Shown: positions 17,326-24,964 of the stretch, piece after piece
How the letters are laid out: every line of letters begins with the position of its first letter
How positions within the stretch are numbered: position 1 is the stretch's first letter
Origin: Myxococcus fulvus
Lineage (GTDB): Bacteria > Myxococcota > Myxococcia > Myxococcales > Myxococcaceae
Length of the DNA stretch: 64,000 nucleotides
Direction: 5' to 3'
NCBI RefSeq assembly: GCF_900111765.1
Contig: NZ_FOIB01000001.1
Location: forward strand, 868,001 to 932,000
Position numbers and translations under genes: made by a program
Notes under the pieces: generated by a model
The model's database searches: none
What the model was told of the DNA's origin: nothing
Seen by the model: the letters and a program-made list of their open reading frames with translations, nothing else

Positions 17326-18252
17326 ATGCGCCGAATGCCATCGTGGGTCATCGCCGTGGGGTTGTTGGCATTGTCACCGCTGGACGTGGAGGCCAACGAG
17401 CCGCCCCGAATCGTCGTGTCCAAGGCCCGCGCGCTGACCTTCACGCAGAAGGACGCGGTGGTGGGGCAGGCCGAGGAGGTGCGGATGGGGATGCAGATGG
17501 AGCTGGCCTTCTACGTCACCGCGCCGGACATGGAGCCGGAGCCCATCGACGTCTCCAGCGAGATGGCGCAGATCCTGGTCCACACCGTGCTCGAGGCCAA
17601 GGGGCCCGTCGTCACCCGCGCCAGGATTGCCTACGACGACGTGGTGGACGTGATGAAGGACCCGGAAGGCAGACAGAAGCGAGTGGTCGCTCCCGTCAGC
17701 CACAAGACCTACGTGGGGGCGTTCAAGGAGGGCCGCATCGAGGTGACGGACACCCAGGGCCAGCCGGTGTCGCCGGAGGAGGTGGAGGCGGTGCGCAAGG
17801 ACCTGGGCGGGCTGGGAGAGGTGGACCCCGTCGCCGCCGCCTTCCCCAAGGGCGCTGTGAAGGTGGGCATGAAGCTGGAGCCCGTGGCCCGCGCCCTCGA
17901 GAAGTTCCTGCAGCAGGGCAACCCTCCCAGCGCGAGGTTCCACAAGACGCGCGTCCAGCTCCATGAGGTGCACGAGGATCCTCGAGGACCCATCGGCCTG
18001 TTCTCGCTGTCGACCACGCTCGAAATCGCCCCCGACGAGCAGTCCCCCCTGACGACGACCATCGCCTACCAGGGGACGATGCGCGTGCTGGCCGAGGGCG
18101 CCCGGCTCCTCTCCTTCAACGTGGAGGGCCCCGTCACGTACACCCCCACCCCGGCCAGGAAGGCCCAGGGCATGAAGGTGAAGGGCAAGGGCCACTCGGT
18201 CCTCTTCTTCTCCGCCCAGCCCCCCGGCCAGAAGGGTGATGCGCCGCGTTAG
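17326..18252 (+). CDS. secreted protein of unknown function
   Basis: A signal peptide (MRRMPSWVIAVGLLALSPLDVEA, read in two parts: basic start then hydrophobic core) precedes about 285 residues with no recognised domain. There is no lipobox Cys, so it should be soluble in the periplasm or outside. The mature chain has alternating charged and hydrophobic residues consistent with beta structure. CAGGAG sits at good distance before ATG 17326; a GTG at 17308 is possible but breaks the signal peptide. Divergent from the oxidoreductase gene and followed by a strong hairpin. Confidence 0.7.
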   Translation: MRRMPSWVIAVGLLALSPLDVEANEPPRIVVSKARALTFTQKDAVVGQAEEVRMGMQMELAFYVTAPDMEPEPIDVSSEMAQILVHTVLEAKGPVVTRARIAYDDVVDVMKDPEGRQKRVVAPVSHKTYVGAFKEGRIEVTDTQGQPVSPEEVEAVRKDLGGLGEVDPVAAAFPKGAVKVGMKLEPVARALEKFLQQGNPPSARFHKTRVQLHEVHEDPRGPIGLFSLSTTLEIAPDEQSPLTTTIAYQGTMRVLAEGARLLSFNVEGPVTYTPTPARKAQGMKVKGKGHSVLFFSAQPPGQKGDAPR

Positions 18253-18254
18253 CA

Positions 18255-18284
18255 TCGCGCCGAGACTGGAAATGTCTGGCGCGA
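18255..18284 (+). terminator. hairpin terminator after secreted protein gene
   Basis: TCGCGCC (18255-18261) pairs with GGCGCGA (18278-18284). An inner AGAC/GTCT pair continues the stem past one bulged G. No T tract follows. Confidence 0.5.
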
Positions 18285-18373
18285 CGCACGGATGGCCGGC
18301 TGCCCCGCGGAGCAGCGCGGGCGTGACAGCACGCTGACAGAGAATGGGCAGGGTTGGGCGTTAGAGGGTTCCC

Positions 18374-19369
18374 ATGTTCCTGCACGCGCTCGGTCACTTC
18401 CATCCGCCCAACCTCCTCACCAATGCGTTCCTGGAGGAACTGGGCCTCGAGACCTCGGACGCGTGGATATTGGAGCGGGTGGGCATCCGCTCCCGGCACA
18501 CGGTGCTGCCGCTGGACTACCTGCGCCAGACGCGCAACCGGGACGTGCGGGCCGCTCAGGAGGCCGCGCTCTTCAGCAACGCGCAGACGGGCGCCCACGC
18601 CGCGCGCGTGGCCCTGGAGCGTGCGGGGCTGAAGCCCTCCGACATCGGCCTCGTCGTCGCGGGCGGGTGCAGCCCGGACGAGTGCATCCCGGCCGAGTCC
18701 AACCGCGTGGCGCAGGAGCTGGGCATCGACGCGCCGGCCGTGGACCTGCAGAGCGCCTGCTCGTCCTTCTGCACGCAGCTGCACTTCCTGACGGGCATGC
18801 GCCCGGAGCGACTGCCGGAGTACGTGCTCGTGGTGAACATGGACAACTCCACGCGCGTGGTGGACTACACGGACCGCTCCAGCGCGGTGCTGTGGGGCGA
18901 CGGCTCCTCGGCGGCGGTGCTGTCTGCCCGTGTGCCCGGCCGCTGGCGAATCACCGAGACGCGGCTCGCCGGAGACCCCTCGGGCGCGGACAAGGTGCGC
19001 GTGCCGCGCATCGGCCACTTCACCCAGCACGGCGCGGAGGTGCAGAAGTTCGCCATCCGCCGCGCGGGCGAGACCTTCCTGGAGCTGCGCGCCGACTACC
19101 TGGCCCGGCACCCGGACCGGGGCGCAGGCGACGTCACCTTCATCGGCCACCAGGCCAACCTGCGCATGCTGGAGGCCGTCCAGCGCCGCTGCGAGGTCCC
19201 CGAGTCCCGCCACTTCTTCAACGTCCACGTCCGGGGCAACACCGGCGCGGCGGGCGCCCCGGGCGTCCTGAGCGAGCACTGGGACGACCCCGGCCTGGGC
19301 GACGCCCTGGTCCTGAGCGTGGTGGGCAGCGGGCTCACCTGGGCCGGCGCCCTGCTCGAGCGCACCTAG
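18374..19369 (+). CDS. KAS III (FabH)-like 3-oxoacyl-ACP synthase
   Basis: The 331-residue thiolase-fold enzyme carries the complete KAS III triad: C129 in LQSACSSF, H259 in GHQANLRM and N289 in VRGNTGAAG. WGDGSSAAVL and a C-terminal GSGLTWAGALL complete the family pattern. It would condense an acyl starter, usually an acyl-CoA, with malonyl-ACP or another nucleophile. No ACP, FabD/FabG or polyketide genes flank it, so it may prime a specialised acid or make a small signal (as in CerJ/PqsD-type relatives) rather than serve bulk fatty acid synthesis. It stands alone. Confidence 0.9.
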   Translation: MFLHALGHFHPPNLLTNAFLEELGLETSDAWILERVGIRSRHTVLPLDYLRQTRNRDVRAAQEAALFSNAQTGAHAARVALERAGLKPSDIGLVVAGGCSPDECIPAESNRVAQELGIDAPAVDLQSACSSFCTQLHFLTGMRPERLPEYVLVVNMDNSTRVVDYTDRSSAVLWGDGSSAAVLSARVPGRWRITETRLAGDPSGADKVRVPRIGHFTQHGAEVQKFAIRRAGETFLELRADYLARHPDRGAGDVTFIGHQANLRMLEAVQRRCEVPESRHFFNVHVRGNTGAAGAPGVLSEHWDDPGLGDALVLSVVGSGLTWAGALLERT

Positions 19370-19694
19370 GCCCTCCCCCTGACGCACCCCGGCGCCCTGC
19401 CCGAAGTGTCCGACCGGACGCCCGTCATGCAGCCTCCTCCCCCGCACGTCGGAGAGCGCTGGTATGTTCTCCAACGAGCGTCATGGCCCCGACACACCGC
19501 GACATCCCCCACCCGAGCTCCCCGTGGCTGACGGCCCTGGTCCCCCGTGCCTCGACGCCGGGCGTGGGCGGGGCCTCACTTCGGGTCCGCTCCGTCCACT
19601 GCTCCACAGGGAATTGGAACGATCTGCTGGCGGTCGCGTCCAGGCATGCGCACCTATCCGGGCACCGTACTCGGACGGGGCGGGGGTTGGACGC
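19370..19694. other. intergenic region before chalcone-isomerase-like gene
   Basis: This 325-base gap shows no gene I can support. An in-frame upstream extension of the next gene exists from 19464 but is Pro/Gly/Arg-rich in the manner of non-coding GC-rich DNA. No clear promoter or hairpin was found. Confidence 0.5.
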
Positions 19695-20246
19695 ATGAGA
19701 GAGCAGGCGTGGAAGAGCGCGCGGTGGCTCGTGCTGGGGTTGGTGCTGGCGACGGGCGCGGCAGAGGCGGGACAGAAGCAGGTGGGCGGAGTCCACATGC
19801 CGGACTCCCTTCAGCTCCAGGGGCGCACGGTGGAGCTGGCCCACATGGAGCTGCACAAGCGCTTCTTGTTCAAGGTGTACGTGTGGAGTCTCTATCTGGA
19901 GTCGCGGCCGAGGAGCGCCTCGGAGGCCATCGCCTCCAACTCGGTGAAGCGGCTGCACTTCCGCTTCCTGCGGGACATCACCCGCTCGCAGCTGGTGGAC
20001 AGCCTGCGCAACGGCCTGTACCGCAACCCGGAGCTGCGCGAGGGGCCGCTGTCCCAGCAGCTGGGCGTCATGCTCGCGTCGCTGCGTGACGTGGAGAAGG
20101 GCGGGGACCTCATCATCACCTACACCCCGGATGGCGGCCTGGAGGTCGGCGGCGCGGCCAGCGGTGGTGTCTTCATCCCCGGCAAGACGTTCGCCGACGC
20201 GCTCTTCGCCGTCTGGCTGGACGTGCACCCCATCTTCCCTCGCTGA
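19695..20246 (+). CDS. secreted chalcone-isomerase-like protein
   Basis: A 183-residue protein with a signal peptide (ending AAEAG) and a chalcone-isomerase-like fold (CHALCONE_2/PF16036 type). Family features visible are the early GVHMPDSL, the strand FLFKVYVWSLYL, the SVKRLHFRFLRDI segment and the C-terminal GKTFADALFAVWL. Bacterial members are not flavonoid enzymes; some may bind fatty acids, and true function is unknown. ATG 19695 gives the signal peptide directly. The OmpA lipoprotein gene follows after a hairpin, so it is likely monocistronic. Confidence 0.85.
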   Translation: MREQAWKSARWLVLGLVLATGAAEAGQKQVGGVHMPDSLQLQGRTVELAHMELHKRFLFKVYVWSLYLESRPRSASEAIASNSVKRLHFRFLRDITRSQLVDSLRNGLYRNPELREGPLSQQLGVMLASLRDVEKGGDLIITYTPDGGLEVGGAASGGVFIPGKTFADALFAVWLDVHPIFPR

Positions 20247-20255
20247 AGCTTTACA

Positions 20256-20281
20256 CCCGGGCCCTCTGGCGAGGGTCCGGG
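20256..20281 (+). terminator. hairpin terminator after chalcone-isomerase-like gene
   Basis: An 11-pair stem (20256-20266 with 20271-20281) closes over a TGGC loop, with one G-T wobble. It starts ten bases after the stop. No T tract. Confidence 0.55.
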
Positions 20282-20374
20282 CTGGCGAAATGCCCGTGTG
20301 GGTTCTTCCTGACCTTGGAACTTCCAGGCGGTAGGCTGGAGCTCCAACCATCGCTGTCAGGAGAATACATACAC

Positions 20375-21178
20375 ATGCGGACACGGCTGATTCTGGCTGC
20401 GCTCGTCGCGCTCTCCACCACGGGATGCGTCTCGCAGGGCAAGTTCGACGCGAAGGCCCTGGAGGCGGAGAACCTCACCAAGGGCCTCAACGACGAGAAG
20501 GGCGCGCGCGAGGCCGCCGAGGCCAAGGTCAAGGAGCTGACGGAGAAGATTGCCGCGCTGGAGGAGGAGAAGAAGGCGCTGGAGACGCGGCTGACCACCT
20601 CCGAGTCGCGCCTCACGGCGAACGCCGCCGAGCGCCGCGCGTTGCAGGACCAGAACGCGCAGCTCGCCGCGCTCAACGAGGAGCTGGCGCGCAACTCCAA
20701 GAAGCTGGCCCAGGCCAAGGAGGAGCTGGAGAAGAAGAGCTCCGAGTACGAGAGCCTGGCGCAGAGCCTCAAGTCGGAGATTTCGGAGGGCAAGATTGAG
20801 CTGTCCGAGCTGAAGGGCCGCATGACGGTGCAGCTCAAGGACAAGATCCTCTTCGCGTCCGGCTCCGCGCGCGTGGGCAAGGAGGGCGGCGAGGCGCTGA
20901 AGAAGATCGCCGACGCGCTCAAGACGGTGCAGGGGAAGATCATCCGCGTCGAAGGGCACACGGATGACGTTCCGACCGGCGGCGGCCAGTTCCCCACCAA
21001 CTGGGAGCTGAGCCTGGCGCGCGCCATGGCGGTGGTGCGGGCGCTGCAGGACGCGGGCGTGGACCCGACGACGCTGTCAGCGGCGGGCTATGGGCAATAC
21101 CAGCCCATCGCGGTCAATGACTCGCCCGAGAATCGCAGTCTGAATCGTCGTATCGAAATCGTTCTCGCACCCAAGTAG
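20375..21178 (+). CDS. OmpA-family lipoprotein with coiled coil
   Basis: The 267-residue protein has a lipoprotein signal (lipobox STTGC), a long coiled coil (about residues 25-150, rich in Glu, Lys and Leu heptads) and a C-terminal OmpA/MotB peptidoglycan-binding domain. That domain shows ILFASGSARV, GHTDDVP and NRSLNRRIEI, containing the Asp and Arg that grip diaminopimelate. It should tether the outer membrane to the cell wall. CAGGAG precedes ATG 20375. The stop overlaps a GTG at 21178 in the frame of the TonB-receptor gene, so the two may be coupled. Confidence 0.92.
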   Translation: MRTRLILAALVALSTTGCVSQGKFDAKALEAENLTKGLNDEKGAREAAEAKVKELTEKIAALEEEKKALETRLTTSESRLTANAAERRALQDQNAQLAALNEELARNSKKLAQAKEELEKKSSEYESLAQSLKSEISEGKIELSELKGRMTVQLKDKILFASGSARVGKEGGEALKKIADALKTVQGKIIRVEGHTDDVPTGGGQFPTNWELSLARAMAVVRALQDAGVDPTTLSAAGYGQYQPIAVNDSPENRSLNRRIEIVLAPK

Positions 21179-21189
21179 TGAAAGGGTTA

Positions 21190-21221
21190 GGGAGGTCGGG
21201 CGCCTTCGCGCTCGACCTCCC
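21190..21221 (+). promoter_or_regulatory. stem-loop abutting the start of the TonB-receptor gene
   Basis: GGGAGGTCG (21190-21198) and CGACCTCCC (21213-21221) form a perfect 9-pair stem around a 14-base loop. The stem ends one base before ATG 21223 and contains the only Shine-Dalgarno-like GGAGG nearby. It could act as a terminator between the OmpA and receptor genes or control translation of the latter. Confidence 0.5.
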
Positions 21222-21222
21222 C

Positions 21223-23844
21223 ATGAGAACGTTCCTGGCCGTTTTGTGTTTCTGCCTCGCCGCCGGAGCCTGGGCACAACAGGTTCCGGACGGCGGTGTC
21301 GCCGACCCCGACGCGGGCGTCCCCACGGGCGTGTTGACGAAACCGCCCGAGCTGCTGCGTCAGGTCGAGGCTCCCTATCCACCCGAAGCCGCCGCCCAGC
21401 AGCTTGAGGGCACGGTGGTGATGTTCATCGACATCTCGGAGACGGGCGCCGTCACGAATGTCGAAATCACCCAGCCCGCCGGCCACGGCTTCGACGAAGC
21501 CGCCGTGGAGGCCGTCAAGCAGTTCGAGTTCTCTCCCGCGGAGGTCGACAACGTCCCCTCCCCGGTGCGCATCCAGTACGCCTACCAGTTCGTCTTCCGG
21601 CCCGTGGCGCCGCCCACCGACGCGGACGGCGGCACCGTGGAGCCCGAGGCCCCGGTGAACTTCAGCGGCCAGGCGCTGGAGCGCGGCACGCGCAAGCCGC
21701 TCAACGGCGCGGAGGTGGTGCTCCCGGAGTTGGACCGCTCCACCGTGGCGGACTCGGAGGGGCGCTTCTCCTTCCGGGGCGTGCCGCTGGGCACCCACGA
21801 GGTGCTGGTGGTGCAGGGCGGCTATGACCGCTTCAAGACGCGGGAGACGGTGTCCGAGGGCCGCGAGACGCGCGCCACGTACTACGTGCAGAAGCGCATC
21901 TTCAGCCCCTTCGAGACGGTGGTGCGAAGCGACCGTGAGCGCAAGGAAGTGACGAGCACCACGCTCCAGGTGGCCGAGGTGCAGCGCGTGCCCGGCACCC
22001 AGGGCGACACGCTCAAGGTGGTGCAGAACCTGCCCGGCGTGGCGCGCCCGGCCTTCAACGGCGGCGCCCTGGTCATCCGCGGCACCAGTCCCCAGGAGTC
22101 CGGCGTCTTCCTGGACGGCCAGCGCATCCCGCTGCTGTTCCACTTCGGCGGCCTGACGAGCGTCTACAACTCCGAGCTCCTGGAGTCGTTGGACTACCTG
22201 CCCGGCAACTTCTCCTCGTACTACGGCGACATCACCGGCGGCGTCATCAACGTCAACAGCCGCGAGCCGAAGATGGACCGCATCCACGGCACCGTGGGCG
22301 TGAGCCTCATCGAGTCCAACGCCGTCATCGAGGGGCCGATTACGGACACGCTGGGCTTCGCCATCGGCGGCCGGCGCTCGTACATCGACATCGTGCTGGG
22401 GGTGATTCCGGAGGGCGACGACGGCCCGAGCCTCCAGGTGGCGCCGCGCTACTACGACGCGCAGCTCAAGCTGGTGTGGAAGCCCATCTCACGCCACACC
22501 TTCACGCTGCAGGGCATCACCTCGAGAGACAGGCTGGGGCTGGTGTTCGACCGGCCGTCGGACAACGACCCGTCCGTCAACGGCAACCTGGACGTGACGA
22601 CGGGCTTCAACCAGCTGCGCCTGCGCCACCAGTACCGCGGCGAGCGGCTCACGCTGGACACGCACGCGCTGGTGGGCAACACGCTGGTGGAGTTCGAGAT
22701 TGGCGAGCGCAACCTGCGCATCGCCTCCACGGACCTGAACCTGCGCGCCACGGCGGAGTACGCGCTGGTGGAGCCCTTCACCCTGGCGGGTGGCGTGGAC
22801 GTGACGAGCAGCTTCGCGAACGTCAAGGCGCGCATCCAGCGGCCGCCGCGCGAGGGCGAGCCGCCCAGCCCGCTCATCACCGAGGACCTGCTCGACACCG
22901 ACGGCGACTTCCTCCAGTACTTCCCCTCGCTGTGGATTGAGGGCCGCTGGCGTCCGTTCAAGGGGCTGCTGGTGGTGCCGGGCGTGCGGTACGAAGGGTA
23001 TGTCTTCACGGACCAGAAGAAGGTCAAGCGCACGCTGAACCCGCGGCTGGCGGTGCGCTACGCGCTGACGGACACGCTGACGCTGAAGGGTGGCGCGGGC
23101 GTGTACCACGGGCCTCCGGTGCAGGATGAGCCCAGCCTCGCGTTCGGCAACCCGGACCTCTCCGCGAAGCGCTCGCTCCAGTACGGCGTGGGCGCGGAGT
23201 GGCAGCCCGTGCAGGAGTGGTTCGTCAGCGGCGAGGTCTTCTACAATGATTTGGACAACCTCATCAGCCGCTCGGACGCGCTGGTGGAGCGCGACGGGGA
23301 GCTGGTGCCGGAGCGGCTGAAGAACGGCGGCATCGGCCGGGTCTACGGGTTCGAGTTGCTCGTGCGCCGCGCGCTGACGGAGCGCCTGTTCGGCTGGATT
23401 GCGTACACGCTCAGCAAGAGCGAGCGCCGGGACGCGCCCGGGGCGAACTGGCGCCTGTTCGACAACGACCAGACGCACGTGCTGACGGCGATTGCGTCCT
23501 ACAAGCTGCCCAAGGGCTGGGAGGTGGGCGCCAGGTTCCGCTTCGCGTCCGGCAACCCGACGACGCCGGTGGTGGGCTCGGTGCGTGACGACGGCACCGA
23601 CGTGTTCCTGCCGCTGTTCGCGGGGGTGAACTCGCGGCGGCTGCCGTCCTTCAACCAGCTGGATGTCCGCGTCGACAAGATCTTCGTCTTCGACAAGTGG
23701 ACGCTGGACCTCTACCTGGACTTGACGAACGTCTACAACAACGCGGCGGTGGAGGGCATCGCCTACAACTACAACTACACCCAGAGCGCCTACTTCGAGG
23801 GACTGCCCATCCTCCCCGTCATCGGCGCCAAGGGGAGCTTCTGA
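21223..23844 (+). CDS. TonB C-terminal-domain / TonB-dependent receptor fusion
   Basis: The 873-residue protein has a signal peptide (ending GAWAQ) and three modules. First is a TonB C-terminal-like domain (about residues 40-125: PPELLRQVEAPYPPEA, VVMFIDISETGAV, FDEAAVEAVKQFEFSPA). Next is a carboxypeptidase-regulatory-like beta-sandwich (GRFSFRGVPLGTHEVLV). Then come a plug domain (LPGVARPAFNGGALVIRG) and a 22-strand-type barrel ending in an aromatic/Phe residue. It should be an outer-membrane importer; this TonB-domain-first arrangement is known from myxobacteria. ATG 21223 gives a clean signal peptide; GTG 21178 is the alternative. The partner lipoprotein starts two bases after the stop. 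Confidence 0.88.
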   Translation: MRTFLAVLCFCLAAGAWAQQVPDGGVADPDAGVPTGVLTKPPELLRQVEAPYPPEAAAQQLEGTVVMFIDISETGAVTNVEITQPAGHGFDEAAVEAVKQFEFSPAEVDNVPSPVRIQYAYQFVFRPVAPPTDADGGTVEPEAPVNFSGQALERGTRKPLNGAEVVLPELDRSTVADSEGRFSFRGVPLGTHEVLVVQGGYDRFKTRETVSEGRETRATYYVQKRIFSPFETVVRSDRERKEVTSTTLQVAEVQRVPGTQGDTLKVVQNLPGVARPAFNGGALVIRGTSPQESGVFLDGQRIPLLFHFGGLTSVYNSELLESLDYLPGNFSSYYGDITGGVINVNSREPKMDRIHGTVGVSLIESNAVIEGPITDTLGFAIGGRRSYIDIVLGVIPEGDDGPSLQVAPRYYDAQLKLVWKPISRHTFTLQGITSRDRLGLVFDRPSDNDPSVNGNLDVTTGFNQLRLRHQYRGERLTLDTHALVGNTLVEFEIGERNLRIASTDLNLRATAEYALVEPFTLAGGVDVTSSFANVKARIQRPPREGEPPSPLITEDLLDTDGDFLQYFPSLWIEGRWRPFKGLLVVPGVRYEGYVFTDQKKVKRTLNPRLAVRYALTDTLTLKGGAGVYHGPPVQDEPSLAFGNPDLSAKRSLQYGVGAEWQPVQEWFVSGEVFYNDLDNLISRSDALVERDGELVPERLKNGGIGRVYGFELLVRRALTERLFGWIAYTLSKSERRDAPGANWRLFDNDQTHVLTAIASYKLPKGWEVGARFRFASGNPTTPVVGSVRDDGTDVFLPLFAGVNSRRLPSFNQLDVRVDKIFVFDKWTLDLYLDLTNVYNNAAVEGIAYNYNYTQSAYFEGLPILPVIGAKGSF

Positions 23845-23846
23845 CC

Positions 23847-24716
23847 ATGCGCGCGTGTGTCTTCATCTCCCTGGCCGCGGCGCTGCTGGCGTGTGGCCCC
23901 GACTTCGAGCTGCAGAGTGAAATCCGCCGGGTGCGGGTGCTCGGCATCCGCGCCGAGCCGCCGGAGCTGGTGCTGGACCCGGACACGGGCGCCCTGCCCG
24001 GGCCCACGTCCTTCACCGCGCTGGCGGTGACGCCGGACGCGCGGCCCGTCACCGTCACCTATGCGCTGTGCCGCCTCAACGGCAACCCGTACGACGGCCG
24101 CTGCCCCGGTGAGAACGGCGTGCCGCTCGCGGATGGCACGCTGTCCTTGCAGAACCCCGACGTGCAGGCGGTGCTGCTGCAGGCCCTGCAGGCCGCGAAC
24201 CCCAACGGCGGCGCCACGCCCAACCCGGACGACCCGCGCACGCGTGCGGCGTTGGAGAAGGGCATCCCGCTGTTCGTGGGCTACGAGGCGACGGACGGCT
24301 CCGGCACGCCCGAGGGCACCGAGCGCGGCGTGCGCCAGGTGCTGGTGCGCATGACGCGCGAGCCGAACCACAACCCGGGCGTGGCGGACATCCTGTGGAA
24401 CGACGCGCCGCTCGTGGGGCCGCTGCCGTTGGAGCAGGAGGTGGTGTTCCGCCCCACGCTCACCGAAGGCAGCCTGGAGGTCTTCACCGGCGAGGACGGC
24501 GCGGAGACCGAGCAGGTCTTCTACAGCTGGTTCGTCACGGGTGACGGCGAGGTGAAGGAGTTCCGCTCGCTGGAGCCGGTGGACGGCAGGCCGGGGGACC
24601 CCACGTCGAAGTACGAGACGCCCAAGGCGCCCCAGCGCCTCACCGTGTACGTGGTGGCGCGCGACGGCCGCGGCGGCGTGGGCTGGCTCAGCCGCGAGGT
24701 GGACGCGGGGCCGTAG
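23847..24716 (+). CDS. lipoprotein partner of the TonB-dependent receptor
   Basis: This 289-residue protein has a short lipoprotein signal ending LLACGP. The rest is rich in Pro, Asp and Gly, with beta-like segments and two Cys in the CRLNGNPYDGRC region. I do not recognise a domain. The ATG lies only two bases after the receptor stop, so the two are one transcription unit. By analogy with receptor-coupled surface lipoproteins it may bind the ligand or cap the barrel; this is inference. A clear terminator follows. Confidence 0.75.
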   Translation: MRACVFISLAAALLACGPDFELQSEIRRVRVLGIRAEPPELVLDPDTGALPGPTSFTALAVTPDARPVTVTYALCRLNGNPYDGRCPGENGVPLADGTLSLQNPDVQAVLLQALQAANPNGGATPNPDDPRTRAALEKGIPLFVGYEATDGSGTPEGTERGVRQVLVRMTREPNHNPGVADILWNDAPLVGPLPLEQEVVFRPTLTEGSLEVFTGEDGAETEQVFYSWFVTGDGEVKEFRSLEPVDGRPGDPTSKYETPKAPQRLTVYVVARDGRGGVGWLSREVDAGP

Positions 24717-24746
24717 TCGAGCACCCGTGAGCGGTTGTCGATGGGG

Positions 24747-24774
24747 AAGCGGCCCGCCTTCGAGCGGGCCGTTT
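24747..24774 (+). terminator. rho-independent-type terminator after receptor operon
   Basis: CGGCCCGC (24750-24757) pairs with GCGGGCCG (24764-24771) around CTTCGA. Flanking AAG/TTT pairs extend it, giving a short T run after the stem. This is the best intrinsic terminator in the window. Confidence 0.75.
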
Positions 24775-24964
24775 GCCTTTGAGGGAGGGGTCGGCGGCTC
24801 CCGGCCCCGGAGGGCGGTGGGACTGTCTGGAATTGTCGCCACGTCGCGAGCGTGACGGGCGTGGGACACGAGTCCTGTATGTCTGGCGCGGACCGTGGCC
24901 ACCCCCCTGCGCGCGCCCCCCACGTCGCTCCACGGTCCTTCCCCGTCGGCAAGGAGCGTCCCTC

